Below, one piece after another: positions 7,987 to 15,725 of a stretch of DNA of 64,000 nt. A program made the translations under genes and the position numbers. Origin of the DNA: an uncultured Desulfobacterium sp. (GTDB lineage Bacteria; Desulfobacterota; DSM-4660; Desulfatiglandales; Desulfatiglandaceae). The stretch covers positions 509,795-573,794 of the forward strand of contig LT984857.1 of the NCBI GenBank assembly GCA_900258555.1, read 5' to 3'. Every line of letters starts with the position of its first letter. Position 1 is the stretch's first letter. Below the pieces are notes generated by a model, which was not told the origin of the DNA, ran no database searches, and saw nothing but the letters and a program-made list of their open reading frames with translations.

Positions 7987-8412
7987 ATGAGTGAAGAAAA
8001 AAAAGATGAAGGCTTGCAGGAAGAAGGCCTGACTCTGGACAAAAAAACGATTGAAGTACTGGTCGCTCATATTATCCCCACCTCCAAGTACTTCGAGGCC
8101 CGGTTCGATCACATGCAGTATCAGATAGATAGCATAAATAGCAATCTCAAGGAATTCAGGAACGATGTTGACAGGCGCTTCCAAGAGCTTAGAGGAGAAA
8201 TGGATGACCGCTTTAAGCAGGTGGACAGACGCTTCGAACAGGTGGACAAGCGCTTCGAACAGATGATTGTGTCCATTGACCGCTTAAGCGAAAAGCTGGA
8301 CCAAAGAGATGAAAGGCAAAGAAACTTCACTTTGCGGTTGTTTACCATTGCCATATCCATTTCGATAATTGGAGTGCTTGGGGCCTTTTTGAAAGCCCTG
8401 GGTATCATTTGA
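7987..8412 (+). CDS. coiled-coil protein with C-terminal membrane anchor, copy 2
   Basis: The 141-residue paralogue of the gene at 6523 shares nearly the same first 45 residues and last 55 residues, including the C-terminal membrane segment ending LGAFLKALGII. The central coil is one 18-residue unit shorter and more diverged (QELRGEMDDRFKQ). Differences between the copies are scattered and often synonymous, indicating an old duplication with both copies kept under selection. It follows hepT by 36 bases with an excellent ribosome site. Possible roles are membrane docking or sensing for the MntA/HepT pair, but nothing in the sequence proves an interaction. Confidence 0.8.
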   Translation: MSEEKKDEGLQEEGLTLDKKTIEVLVAHIIPTSKYFEARFDHMQYQIDSINSNLKEFRNDVDRRFQELRGEMDDRFKQVDRRFEQVDKRFEQMIVSIDRLSEKLDQRDERQRNFTLRLFTIAISISIIGVLGAFLKALGII

Positions 8413-8440
8413 TACATTTTTCGAGTCCCCAAAATACTAA

Positions 8441-8716
8441 TGCGGACGCACATAAAGCCACAAAAAAATGACTAAAAAAAGATTGGAACAATTATTAGGA
8501 AAACATCTTTTGAACCGCTAAGACGCTAAGGACGCCAAGGGGGTATAGTTGGGCTTTTTCTGATCCTGAAAGAAAAACGCAAGATTAGAAAAAAACCATA
8601 AACTTGGTGTTCTTCGCGGTGGTCCAAAAAACATGAATTACATATTGCGGATCCGCACAGATCGAAAAGTTTGGGAATTTATTTGCCACTTTGTGGCCTT
8701 GTGTGAGAATAAATGT
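8441..8716. repeat. composite palindromic element, two inverted repeats nested
   Basis: The outer arms are 8442-8463 (GCGGACGCACATAAAGCCACAA region) and 8691-8716 (TTGTGGCCTTGTGTGAGAAT). Nested inside is a second inverted pair: 8511-8543 (TGAACCGCTAAGACGCTAAG...) and 8601-8627 (AACTTGGTGTTCTTCGCGGT). The inner left half, including CCAAGGGGGTAT and CTTTTTCTGATC, matches the element at 18931-19075. The region 8413-8728 otherwise shows no gene. A reading frame beginning inside the element at 8633 runs into the next gene, but its first 32 codons come from the repeat and are probably not translated. Confidence 0.6.
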
Positions 8717-8728
8717 TCTGTCAAAATT

Positions 8729-8917
8729 ATGTCCCAATTGATGCAAAAAAAATGGCTTGAAATGATCGAGGCCTTTTCGAAGCTTTCGCAGGAGGAAAGG
8801 GCCTTGGAAGCTGAAAAACGCCTGGACGAGACCCTCCAAAGAATGGCTGAAATGTATAAAATTTCACCTGAAGAGGCCTATGAAAAACTTATTAAAAACA
8901 GTCACCGAATGCATTGA
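8729..8917 (+). CDS. small helical protein upstream of a nucleotidyltransferase (antitoxin candidate)
   Basis: The 62-residue product from ATG 8729 is predicted helical and charged (FSKLSQEERALEAEKRLDE), ending MYKISPEEAYEKLIKNSHRMH. An in-frame start 96 bases earlier lies within the palindromic repeat, so I chose the first ATG after the repeat; no strong ribosome site marks it. Its 3' end overlaps the next gene by 38 bases, the arrangement expected of a toxin-antitoxin pair. I do not recognise a named family. By analogy with the DUF6922/AbiEii pair downstream it may be the partner of the nucleotidyltransferase. The gene call rests on the overlap and on coherent amphipathic sequence. Confidence 0.55.
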   Translation: MSQLMQKKWLEMIEAFSKLSQEERALEAEKRLDETLQRMAEMYKISPEEAYEKLIKNSHRMH

Positions 8918-9476
8918 TAAGTTTTCAAAACAATACAACCTCTCCCGACTCGCAGCAATTGTTGGTGGGGAAGCAGTAATTATGCATGGGATTCCGAGGA
9001 CCACCCTTGATATAGATGTCCTCTGCTATTGGCAAACTGATAAAAATGATAAAGACTCTATTGTAAAACTACTGGCCTTTTTTTTGAGAGAAGAACTTGG
9101 TGAGAGCTATGAAGTGAACGATTTTGAGGCATCCAAAGACCCCTTTGATCCTCTAAAACATGACCTCCTTATAATAACGGATACTGAAAGAAGATATAAG
9201 AAGCTTGATATTCTTATTGCAAATTATAAATGGGAGGTCGAAGGATTTGCCTATATGGATTCTCCTGATAAAGGACCTCTGCAAATATATCCTAAACCGT
9301 ATCTTGTCGGGATGAAACTGATGGCAGGCGGTGTTCGGGACGAGGAAGATATTCGAGATCTCTTTTTATTAATGACTGATCTTGAAAAGGTAAAGGCATT
9401 GGACATCGCCCGTTTAATAAGACGCGATAAGAACCTGTCTCGAATTCTATCTGAAGATAGACGTGGCTCTGTGTGA
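8880..9476 (+). CDS. nucleotidyltransferase-superfamily protein (AbiEii/DUF6036-like)
   Basis: The 198-residue protein has a GG near the start of the fold (IVGGEAVIMHG, residues 29-30) followed by TLDIDVL (Asp44, Asp46), the two-part active site of the AbiEii-like nucleotidyltransferase group. A later KLDILIANYKWEVEG stretch should supply the third acidic residue. Such enzymes can act as toxins that modify tRNA ends or as regulators. It overlaps the small gene upstream by 38 bases. Its last four codons and stop (RGSV, TGA) are formed by GTGGCTCTGTGTGA, which matches the arm of the palindromic repeat family, so the natural C-terminus may have been replaced when a repeat inserted. The superfamily call is firm; the function is uncertain. 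Confidence 0.75.
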   Translation: MKNLLKTVTECIDKFSKQYNLSRLAAIVGGEAVIMHGIPRTTLDIDVLCYWQTDKNDKDSIVKLLAFFLREELGESYEVNDFEASKDPFDPLKHDLLIITDTERRYKKLDILIANYKWEVEGFAYMDSPDKGPLQIYPKPYLVGMKLMAGGVRDEEDIRDLFLLMTDLEKVKALDIARLIRRDKNLSRILSEDRRGSV

Positions 9477-9512
9477 AAATAACTATAATGAATAGCACCT
9501 ATTGAAAAAAGC

Positions 9513-9809
9513 ATGGCAATTACCACGGACAATTCTAATAGCTTTTGTCTGTTTTGGGATGTTGACAGATCAAAGTTAGATATCAATGTACATAAGACCT
9601 TTATTATTGAACGAGTCCTGAAATACGGGATTATAGAAGATGTGCTCTGGCTGCTAAAGACTTATTCGGAGGATGATTTAATAAAGACAATCAAATCATC
9701 CAAAAACATTGACCGAAAAACGGCCAACTACTGGGCGTTACATCTAGGCATTAAGAAAGAAGACGTGATATGTTTGAACAGGCCCTTGATACACGAACAA
9801 TTTTATTGA
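9513..9809 (+). CDS. DUF6922-like antitoxin protein
   Basis: The 98-residue protein has the pattern of the DUF6922-like family: FWDVD near residue 14, a His-x-x-FIIERVLKYG block, then EDVLWLLKTY and a C-terminal helix region with DRKTANYWALHLGI. Proteins of this type are commonly encoded directly before AbiEii/AbiGii-type nucleotidyltransferases and are taken to be their antitoxins. Here it overlaps the next gene by 40 bases, which supports the pairing. The ribosome site before ATG 9513 is weak. Assignment comes from recalled family pattern and context; no structural role is visible beyond a probable helical fold. Confidence 0.75.
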   Translation: MAITTDNSNSFCLFWDVDRSKLDINVHKTFIIERVLKYGIIEDVLWLLKTYSEDDLIKTIKSSKNIDRKTANYWALHLGIKKEDVICLNRPLIHEQFY

Positions 9810-10414
9810 TCAAGACGCTGGCTCAGCACGGGACTTTTTTTGAGAATTTTTATCTTGCCGGAGGAACGGCTCTTTCTTTACATCTTGGCCACAGAAGGAG
9901 CGAAGACATTGATCTTTTTGCAGAAAAACAATTCTCTATTAATTATTATTCGGATATTATAAGTTCCATTGGAGGCCGGATTTTAATTGCTGAGCAGGGC
10001 ACAATTCACTGCATATTAGACGAGGTAAAACTATCTCTTTTTTACTATCCTTATCCTTTGCTAAACCCTGTAACAGAGTTCTTCAATATAAAAATTGCCT
10101 CAATTGCAGACATTGCATGCATGAAGGCTGTCGCCATATCACAACGAGCCGAAAAAAAGGACTTTTTTGATCTGATTGAAATCTTGAAAATATTATCCCC
10201 CGCTGAGGTAAAAAATATACTTTATGATAAATTTGGTCAGAATAAAATAAATCTTTATCACATAGTTAAATCTTTTTTCTATTTCTCGGACGTTGAAGAC
10301 AGCCCTGATCCCATAAGTCTAACTGGAATTACGTGGGAAAAGGTAAAGGACTATCTTATTTCACGTGAGAAAGAGATATCGTCGATTTTTCTTACCGGCA
10401 CAAATTGTGCATAG
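9770..10414 (+). CDS. AbiEii/AbiGii-family nucleotidyltransferase toxin
   Basis: The 214-residue product has the hallmark FYLAGGTALSLHLGHR followed by SEDIDLF (GG at 31-32, Asp46 and Asp48), the active-site signature of AbiEii/AbiGii nucleotidyltransferases, and a downstream KKDFFDLIEI motif typical of the family. Characterised members are toxins of type IV-like toxin-antitoxin or abortive infection systems that transfer nucleotides to tRNA. It is translated from within the 3' end of the DUF6922-like gene. It is the third nucleotidyltransferase module in 3 kb on the same strand. The 259-base gap after it holds a palindromic repeat and no credible gene. Confidence 0.88.
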   Translation: MFEQALDTRTILLIKTLAQHGTFFENFYLAGGTALSLHLGHRRSEDIDLFAEKQFSINYYSDIISSIGGRILIAEQGTIHCILDEVKLSLFYYPYPLLNPVTEFFNIKIASIADIACMKAVAISQRAEKKDFFDLIEILKILSPAEVKNILYDKFGQNKINLYHIVKSFFYFSDVEDSPDPISLTGITWEKVKDYLISREKEISSIFLTGTNCA

Positions 10415-10551
10415 TTAATAGAATTCCCTTATGAAAAAATAGAAGATGAACTTGTACTTGGCATTTTCAAAAACAAGCTTAAAAATTTTGATTTTTTCTA
10501 AAAAGCTGTCTTGGAATATATCGGCAAAGGACATTAAAAGTTGATTTATTT

Positions 10552-10632
10552 ATCACACAAAGTCACAAAGAGCACAAAGGAAAACAAAACCGAACAACTA
10601 TTTTTCTTCGTGGCTTCGTGTCGCTGTGTGAG
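10552..10632. repeat. palindromic repeat with CACACAAAG / GTGTGAG arms
   Basis: Arms 10552-10580 (TCACACAAAGTCACAAAGAG region) and 10604-10632 (TTCTTCGTGGCTTCGTGTCG region) are imperfect inverted copies around a 23-base loop. It lies 41 bases before the GT2 glycosyltransferase gene and closes the accessory island. The arms resemble those at 6243-6477 and 8441-8716. Confidence 0.65.
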
Positions 10633-10673
10633 TCAAGTCTTTTGATTTCCGGCTTGTCCGGGTAAGGTGGTTT

Positions 10674-11621
10674 ATGTATCTTGAAAAGACAATTGCTGTG
10701 GTAGTTCCAGCCTATAATGAAGAGAAGTTGATTGCTAGGGCACTTGAATCTATTCCGGATTTGGTTGACAAGATAATAGTCGTCAATGATGCAAGCCGTG
10801 ACAATACCGGTAATATTGTAAGGGATGAAGCAAAAAAGAATAGCAAAATATATTTAATTGAGCATGAAGTCAATCAAGGTGTCGGGGGAGCTATTGTTAC
10901 TGGTTATAAGACGGCAAGAGATATGAATATCGATGTAACCGTTGTCATGGCGGGTGACGCCCAGATGGACCCTAAAGATTTTATTCCTGTGATTGAGCCT
11001 ATTGCAACCGGCACCGCCGATTACACAAAGGGGAACCGCCTATTCCACGGCGATGCATGGCAGATGATTCCCCATTATCGGTACTTGGGCAACTCCTTCC
11101 TTTCTCTGATGACCAAGATCGCCTCGGGTTATTGGCATATTGCCGATTCCCAGTCAGGGTATACTGCAATATCTCTGCTTGCACTAAAGAAACTAAATCT
11201 TGATAAGATATACAAACGATATGGAATGCCTAATGATATCCTTATCATGCTGAATGAATTGAATTTTAGGGTTCGGGATGTACATATCAGGCCAGTTTAT
11301 AATATAGGTGAAAAATCAGGCATTAGGCTGATGAAAGTAATACCAAAAATAAGCTTGATACTCTTTAAAGGCTTTTGGCACAGACTATTATACAAATATG
11401 TTATTAAGGACTTTCATCCTCTCATCTTCTTTTATCTACTTTCCATTTTTCTTCTTGGAGCCAGTGTTCTGCTTTCGATTCGTTTATTCTATTTCTGGAT
11501 AATATTAGGCCATGTCCCCGCTATAACGGCAATGGCTCTTGTTTTTTCCGTAATAAGTGGGTTACAGACTCTATTTTTCGGGATGTGGTTCGATATGGAG
11601 TATAATAAGGATTTACGATGA
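10674..11621 (+). CDS. family 2 glycosyltransferase with C-terminal membrane segments
   Basis: The 315-residue protein begins with the GT-A fold signature VVVPAYNEEKLI, then IIVVNDASRDNTG and a metal-binding AGDAQMDP, as in dolichol-phosphate mannosyltransferase-like GT2 enzymes. After the catalytic domain (about 1-235) two membrane segments follow (about 248-270 and 280-303). Such proteins usually transfer a sugar from a nucleotide donor to a polyprenyl phosphate at the inner face of the membrane. That product could feed a GT-C enzyme such as the one at 3929-6061, but no direct link is visible. Start ATG 10674 follows a GGTGG. It is convergent with the flippase-like gene. Confidence 0.88.
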   Translation: MYLEKTIAVVVPAYNEEKLIARALESIPDLVDKIIVVNDASRDNTGNIVRDEAKKNSKIYLIEHEVNQGVGGAIVTGYKTARDMNIDVTVVMAGDAQMDPKDFIPVIEPIATGTADYTKGNRLFHGDAWQMIPHYRYLGNSFLSLMTKIASGYWHIADSQSGYTAISLLALKKLNLDKIYKRYGMPNDILIMLNELNFRVRDVHIRPVYNIGEKSGIRLMKVIPKISLILFKGFWHRLLYKYVIKDFHPLIFFYLLSIFLLGASVLLSIRLFYFWIILGHVPAITAMALVFSVISGLQTLFFGMWFDMEYNKDLR

Positions 11622-11709
11622 GAGTTGGATTTTACATCCCAACCAATAATCTAAAATAGATCTTTGAAGGTGTTCATTCCAGCTTATTATAGTTTTGAAT
11701 TCGGACCAA

Positions 11710-12609
11710 TCATTCCTTCATAGTGATCCGTTTCCCAGTTAGTAGTGCCATAACCCCTAGAGCAAGCACGTAAACAATTAAGACGGCATGAGAAGCTAAC
11801 GCAAAATTCATTCCTTCTGAAGTGGGGATTCCAAGTAACGCCAACCCTGCGATCCATCCGCCTTCATGGTTTCCAGCATTTGCAAAGCCCTGAACAGGAA
11901 TTAGTTGTAATGGCAGCTGAATGGTTATAAGAAACCAAATATCTCCTATCCCAATATTAAGGTTAATTGCTCTAGCTGTGCAGAAGTAACAAGATGCCAC
12001 CGCCATCCATATCCCCAAACTGACAACAATCTCTAATGCGCCAAAAGAAGCGACATTTTCAAAAATTTTCATCGCTTTTAATCTACTTAATCTGGCGAGG
12101 CAATCTAATGATTGCAGCCACTTTGTCATCAGTGGAAACAAACTCATACCAAGCGCAATCAAAAACCATATGAGCCTAACAAGCGGAGAAATCAAAACTG
12201 GAGTAAGAAGGCTCATACAAAGCATCCACAGCCCTAAAGTGAAAAAATCCAAAAACCGAACTTTAAGCAAGATTTGTCCCCCCTCAGTTAATCCAATATT
12301 TGCAACGGACTTTAAAATCACTGGGAGGGTTAGATCGCCGGATCGGAAAGGCAAAAAGTAGGTTGCGACACCATGCAAGCAAGCAGAATGAATCGCACTA
12401 GGCCATATTTTAAGGCGTTGCCTGGAAACAATATTAATCCTCAAGGCACGGAGTGAATAATTAATAAGGTATATACCGAGGCCAGCAACTGCCCATTTCC
12501 ATCGTATGTTATGTAAATAGCTCCAAAGCTGCTGCCCTTTTAGAACTGCGCATCCAAAAACAACCACAAAAAGAAATATAGACAAAATCTGATATATTCT
12601 TTTTTGCAA
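11710..12609 (-). CDS. flippase-like membrane protein (LPG synthase TM region family)
   Basis: The 299-residue protein has about eight membrane segments and the conserved features of the UPF0104/lysylphosphatidylglycerol synthase membrane-domain family: NYSLRALR near residue 50, YFLPFRSGDL near 83, and QGFANAGNHEGGW near 240. Family members are thought to move lipid-linked substrates or act with glycan and lipid pathways. The catalytic domain found in MprF is absent, as usual for the stand-alone type. It lies among glycan genes, on the strand opposite to the GT2 gene. Role in surface polysaccharide or lipid export is inferred from context. Confidence 0.8.
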   Translation of the reverse strand: MQKRIYQILSIFLFVVVFGCAVLKGQQLWSYLHNIRWKWAVAGLGIYLINYSLRALRINIVSRQRLKIWPSAIHSACLHGVATYFLPFRSGDLTLPVILKSVANIGLTEGGQILLKVRFLDFFTLGLWMLCMSLLTPVLISPLVRLIWFLIALGMSLFPLMTKWLQSLDCLARLSRLKAMKIFENVASFGALEIVVSLGIWMAVASCYFCTARAINLNIGIGDIWFLITIQLPLQLIPVQGFANAGNHEGGWIAGLALLGIPTSEGMNFALASHAVLIVYVLALGVMALLTGKRITMKE

Positions 12610-12740
12610 CAGTGAAGCCTTAACTTAGAATATCAAAAGGTAGGCAGACAAACACACCGCCTATTCCTTTTTGCTAAAAGTATAGGGAAAGGGCAATATG
12701 CACCCATTAGTTAGCTCCCTTGTTTGGCGAAAGCCTTATT

Positions 12741-13307
12741 CTATAATTTTGAATATGCTCTTCCAAGATATGGGCCTTTTTCGCGAATAACTTGACAAGG
12801 ATTTCCTGCAGCTACAACATTTGAAGGGATATCACGTGTTACCACAGAATTCGCTCCTATAACTACATTATCGCCTATAGTTATCCCTGGCATTACAACT
12901 GAATTCATTGCCATCCACACATTGTTTCCAATGGTTATGGGCTTATCCTTTGTATAGGAATCATAATCCTCTAGGTTGTGATTTGAACTTATTAATCCTA
13001 CGCCGGGTCCTATTCGAAAGTTGTGCCCAACAGTTATTCCGTTTCGAGCTTGAATATAGCAACAAGCATTCATTCCTGGTGCGCTTCTGTTTCCAACCTT
13101 GATGTTTTTATGGTAAAGAATCCTTGACGTAAAATGCACAGGCCAAGGCACAGACCCATTAATTCTAAGTATTTTTTGAGGCACAAAAAAATACAGCAAA
13201 TAAAACAAAGGTATCCCTTTCGCTTTCGGGTAAAACCATCGTAACCAGAATAGGCAAAAAGCAAATTTCTCAATTAGGGCGCTGACTTTTCTTACATCTT
13301 GATACAT
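12741..13307 (-). CDS. left-handed beta-helix acyltransferase (hexapeptide repeat)
   Basis: The 188-residue product has an N-terminal helical part and then hexapeptide repeats (NGITVGHNFRIG, PITIGNNVWM, ITIGDNVVIGANSVV), ending with DIPSNVVAAGNPCQVIREK, as in the NodL/LacA/CysE-like O-acetyltransferases. The sequence SSNHNLEDYDSY carries the likely catalytic histidine. These trimeric cytoplasmic enzymes transfer acetyl groups from acetyl-CoA to sugars. It lies within the glycan gene group but is separated from the sulfotransferase operon by 155 bases (13308-13462) in which I see no gene. Substrate probably a surface glycan unit. Confidence 0.87.
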   Translation of the reverse strand: MYQDVRKVSALIEKFAFCLFWLRWFYPKAKGIPLFYLLYFFVPQKILRINGSVPWPVHFTSRILYHKNIKVGNRSAPGMNACCYIQARNGITVGHNFRIGPGVGLISSNHNLEDYDSYTKDKPITIGNNVWMAMNSVVMPGITIGDNVVIGANSVVTRDIPSNVVAAGNPCQVIREKGPYLGRAYSKL

Positions 13308-13462
13308 TTGAAGTTCCTTACGTCGAAATAGCGATAAACATCAAAAGGCTATGTTTCAACGAGGTCAGACTGCCGTAAAAAACGAATGACGGGGTGTCGT
13401 GTTTTTCAGTTAAACCGCCATCTTAAGCCATTTTTTAAATCGCCGTCCGCACCTTGTCTCCA

Positions 13463-14224
13463 TTATAAGTATTTGATTTGATTTAGCAAAGGCAGGCAAT
13501 GCCTATTCATGATTCTGTTGCAGGTGTTATCCCATAAATAAGCTTTATCTCCTTTCGTTTTATTTATTTTTGTGCTTAGCATATCTCTTGATATCGGTTT
13601 TCTAAGAGCCACATCCAACCATCCTACTAATCGTGACATAACTTCAAATCCCGTATCAGGGTGAAATACTTGTTCGAATCTCAAGAAAAATGTATTTTCT
13701 TTGCCTTTAATAGCCTTGATAATAGAAGAGTTTTTCTTTGCCCATATTTTACCATAAAAATCAACACGTTGATAATAATTATTTCTAAGACCTCTTACTT
13801 GGTCCAGATATGATGTAGGTTGCCAGAAAGGCACCAATGAATTGGCAACAGTACTTTGCCATCGCTGTTTCTCCCACTTTATGTGTGAGATGATAAATGA
13901 CTTAGGATCCCTAATAATGAAGACAAATTTTGCATTAGGAAAAAAGTCAGCGATGATATTTATTAAATTATAATAATATGGATTGCATTCAATATATCTT
14001 AAACTGTGTTTATGTATATCATGGAATTTTAGTACCTTCCATAAGGTTTTCATCGTACCCTTTGAAAGCAGGTTTCGCGAGTACATATTCCCCAATATAT
14101 TTAATGTCCGTGTAAATTTTGTTGTATGATAGGAAGCAACATCAATACCATAAGTAGAAAAGAATCTAGAAAAATATTTTGTCCCTGTGCGACCGGTCGA
14201 CACAAGAAATATTGGGCTCTTCAT
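13463..14224 (-). CDS. sulfotransferase
   Basis: The 253-residue protein begins FLVSTGRTGTKYFSRFF, where TGRTGTKY is the P-loop-like PAPS 5'-phosphosulfate site, and has FIIRDPKSFIISH near residue 100, the 3'-phosphate site with Arg and Ser. It would transfer sulfate from PAPS to a hydroxyl of a glycan or other small acceptor. Its ATG overlaps the stop of the methyltransferase gene (ATGA), and that gene overlaps the deacetylase gene in the same way, so the three form one translationally coupled operon. The codons are noticeably AT-rich compared with the metabolic genes downstream, which suggests horizontal acquisition. Sulfated surface glycan is the simplest role. Confidence 0.88.
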   Translation of the reverse strand: MKSPIFLVSTGRTGTKYFSRFFSTYGIDVASYHTTKFTRTLNILGNMYSRNLLSKGTMKTLWKVLKFHDIHKHSLRYIECNPYYYNLINIIADFFPNAKFVFIIRDPKSFIISHIKWEKQRWQSTVANSLVPFWQPTSYLDQVRGLRNNYYQRVDFYGKIWAKKNSSIIKAIKGKENTFFLRFEQVFHPDTGFEVMSRLVGWLDVALRKPISRDMLSTKINKTKGDKAYLWDNTCNRIMNRHCLPLLNQIKYL

Positions 14225-14733
14225 AATCTTGTATATATATATAGGTTATTCATTCCCATCATAAAATGAGATCTCCTGGTGAAAATTAGATCTGCATCTC
14301 GAATAAAAGCCTGCAACTGTTTATATGAAAAACCTGGATACTTTGCCCATGATTCTCGAAACACATGCCATAACATGCCAATTAGTGGGTTGAGTAAGGT
14401 CAGGATCAATGTTCCCCCAGGCTTAAGCACGCGTGCGCTTTCAAGGATGACCTTCTGTGGCCGGTCAAAGTAATTTAGGGACGCAACTATAGTAACTGAA
14501 TTAAAAGAGCTTTCTTTAAATGGTAATTTTTCAAAATTCTTTACAAGAACGTCCACGCTTCCATAATTTACAACGTCAATACCAAATCCTCCTCCAACAA
14601 TTTCTGATAGTATGTTGTCACCGCATGCAATATCGAGAAAAGGTTGCCTTATCTCCTTCGCTACCTTATTATTACGCCATCCTGCAAGCCAGAATCCAAT
14701 AATATCCTGTGCACTTTTGGGTACTTGTGTCAT
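14221..14733 (-). CDS. class I SAM-dependent methyltransferase
   Basis: The product of about 170 residues has motif I FLDIACGDN, an acidic residue in GIDVV for ribose binding, and the post-motif pattern ARVLKPGGTLILT of UbiE/COQ5-like methyltransferases. I start it at ATG 14733, which overlaps the stop of the upstream deacetylase gene by the ATGA arrangement; a GTG 15 bases earlier is less convincing. Its stop in turn overlaps the sulfotransferase start. It probably methylates a glycan or a sugar-nucleotide intermediate made by this operon; the acceptor cannot be told from sequence. Confidence 0.85.
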   Translation of the reverse strand: MTQVPKSAQDIIGFWLAGWRNNKVAKEIRQPFLDIACGDNILSEIVGGGFGIDVVNYGSVDVLVKNFEKLPFKESSFNSVTIVASLNYFDRPQKVILESARVLKPGGTLILTLLNPLIGMLWHVFRESWAKYPGFSYKQLQAFIRDADLIFTRRSHFMMGMNNLYIYTRL

Positions 14734-15515
14734 CTGTCTCGCCCCCACAACATGAGCATGTATTTAGCGGAATTAACTATATGATCTGTAAAATAATTTA
14801 AATAGTAATCAGATATATGATCAGACCATCTTTCTGGATGTATCTGAAAAACTAATCTCGGATCTGCGCTAACTGCAAGATAATTATAAAGTTCATCGCC
14901 ATTTTTAAAATCCAGATTAAGTCTGGTTGCTACGTGATCTCTTATATTAGATTTAGAAGAAAACCAGTTGCGCCCTGTATCATTAATGTAGACAATGTCA
15001 CTATAATCAATATCTAGATAGATTTCACCAAGTATGCCTAGTTCATTTATAAGCAAGGCATGGTTTTTTGGCTCTCGCCAGATATCACGATTGTCAAAAG
15101 GACTCAACGGTGCACCATGCATTGAAATTGTTCTTATCGGAACTACTTCCCTGAATTTGTTGAGATTATGCATGAAACCCTTTAACGCAAGGAACATGTC
15201 TCCATTATAATCTGACAAAGATTCGTAATGGTATCCAATTTCATGCCCCATGCTTTCAATTTCTCTAATAACCGGAACATTAAAAACATTTGGTTTGGCA
15301 CGAAAATAGTATGTCGCTCTAATGCCGAGCTCTGCTTCAACTTCGGCCATTTTAAGTGAATTATTTGGTTTTCGGTCAACATCATGCCTAATAAGACAAA
15401 AAGAGTCTGGTTTTGAATCAGAAAATAAAAATTCGTCAAACCTTAGGATAGTTGAGAAGGAGGATCTGATCGCGTGTAGATAACGTCTATATGACCTTAG
15501 AGTAAAATCCTTCAT
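14730..15515 (-). CDS. polysaccharide deacetylase-like protein
   Basis: The 261-residue protein contains LIRHDVDRKP near residue 42 (the aspartate pair and metal environment of NodB motif 1) and HEIGYHYE near residue 91 (motif 2 with two histidines), followed by SMHGAPLSP. This is the variant NodB-homology fold found in glycan clusters, where it may remove N-acetyl groups. No signal peptide is visible, so action on a cytoplasmic precursor is likely. It is the first gene of the coupled deacetylase-methyltransferase-sulfotransferase operon. The 210-base AT-rich gap 15516-15725 upstream presumably holds the operon promoter, which I could not pinpoint. Confidence 0.82.
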   Translation of the reverse strand: MKDFTLRSYRRYLHAIRSSFSTILRFDEFLFSDSKPDSFCLIRHDVDRKPNNSLKMAEVEAELGIRATYYFRAKPNVFNVPVIREIESMGHEIGYHYESLSDYNGDMFLALKGFMHNLNKFREVVPIRTISMHGAPLSPFDNRDIWREPKNHALLINELGILGEIYLDIDYSDIVYINDTGRNWFSSKSNIRDHVATRLNLDFKNGDELYNYLAVSADPRLVFQIHPERWSDHISDYYLNYFTDHIVNSAKYMLMLWGRDR

Positions 15516-15725
15516 CTTAGTTGAATGGATATTCCAGCAAATTCAGTTAAAAAGATAGCGTTAACAGCTTATAATGTTTAAAATTTTTTCTGATAACAGA
15601 AAAAATAATACTCTGACGGCCAAAAAGTATAAAATGATACCTGTTACTGTATTTATAATCCTCAGACTTTAATATTTTCACAAGTAGCCTACGCAAGTTT
15701 AAAGTATTAAAGCAACATTGGCCAG

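Noticed and set aside
8633-8728. Longer N-terminus for the small gene at 8729
   Set aside because: These codons derive from the right half of the palindromic element and would encode an unlikely start; the first ATG after the repeat is preferred.
10415-10500. Short open stretch ending KLKNFDFF after the AbiEii gene
   Set aside because: No start codon, no ribosome site and fewer than 30 codons; could be a gene fragment but cannot be supported.
184-13391. Similar stretches CTATGTTTCAA...CTGCCGTAA at 186-215 and 13350-13377
   Set aside because: Only two short matches with a variable middle and no clear inverted structure; not enough to call a repeat family.
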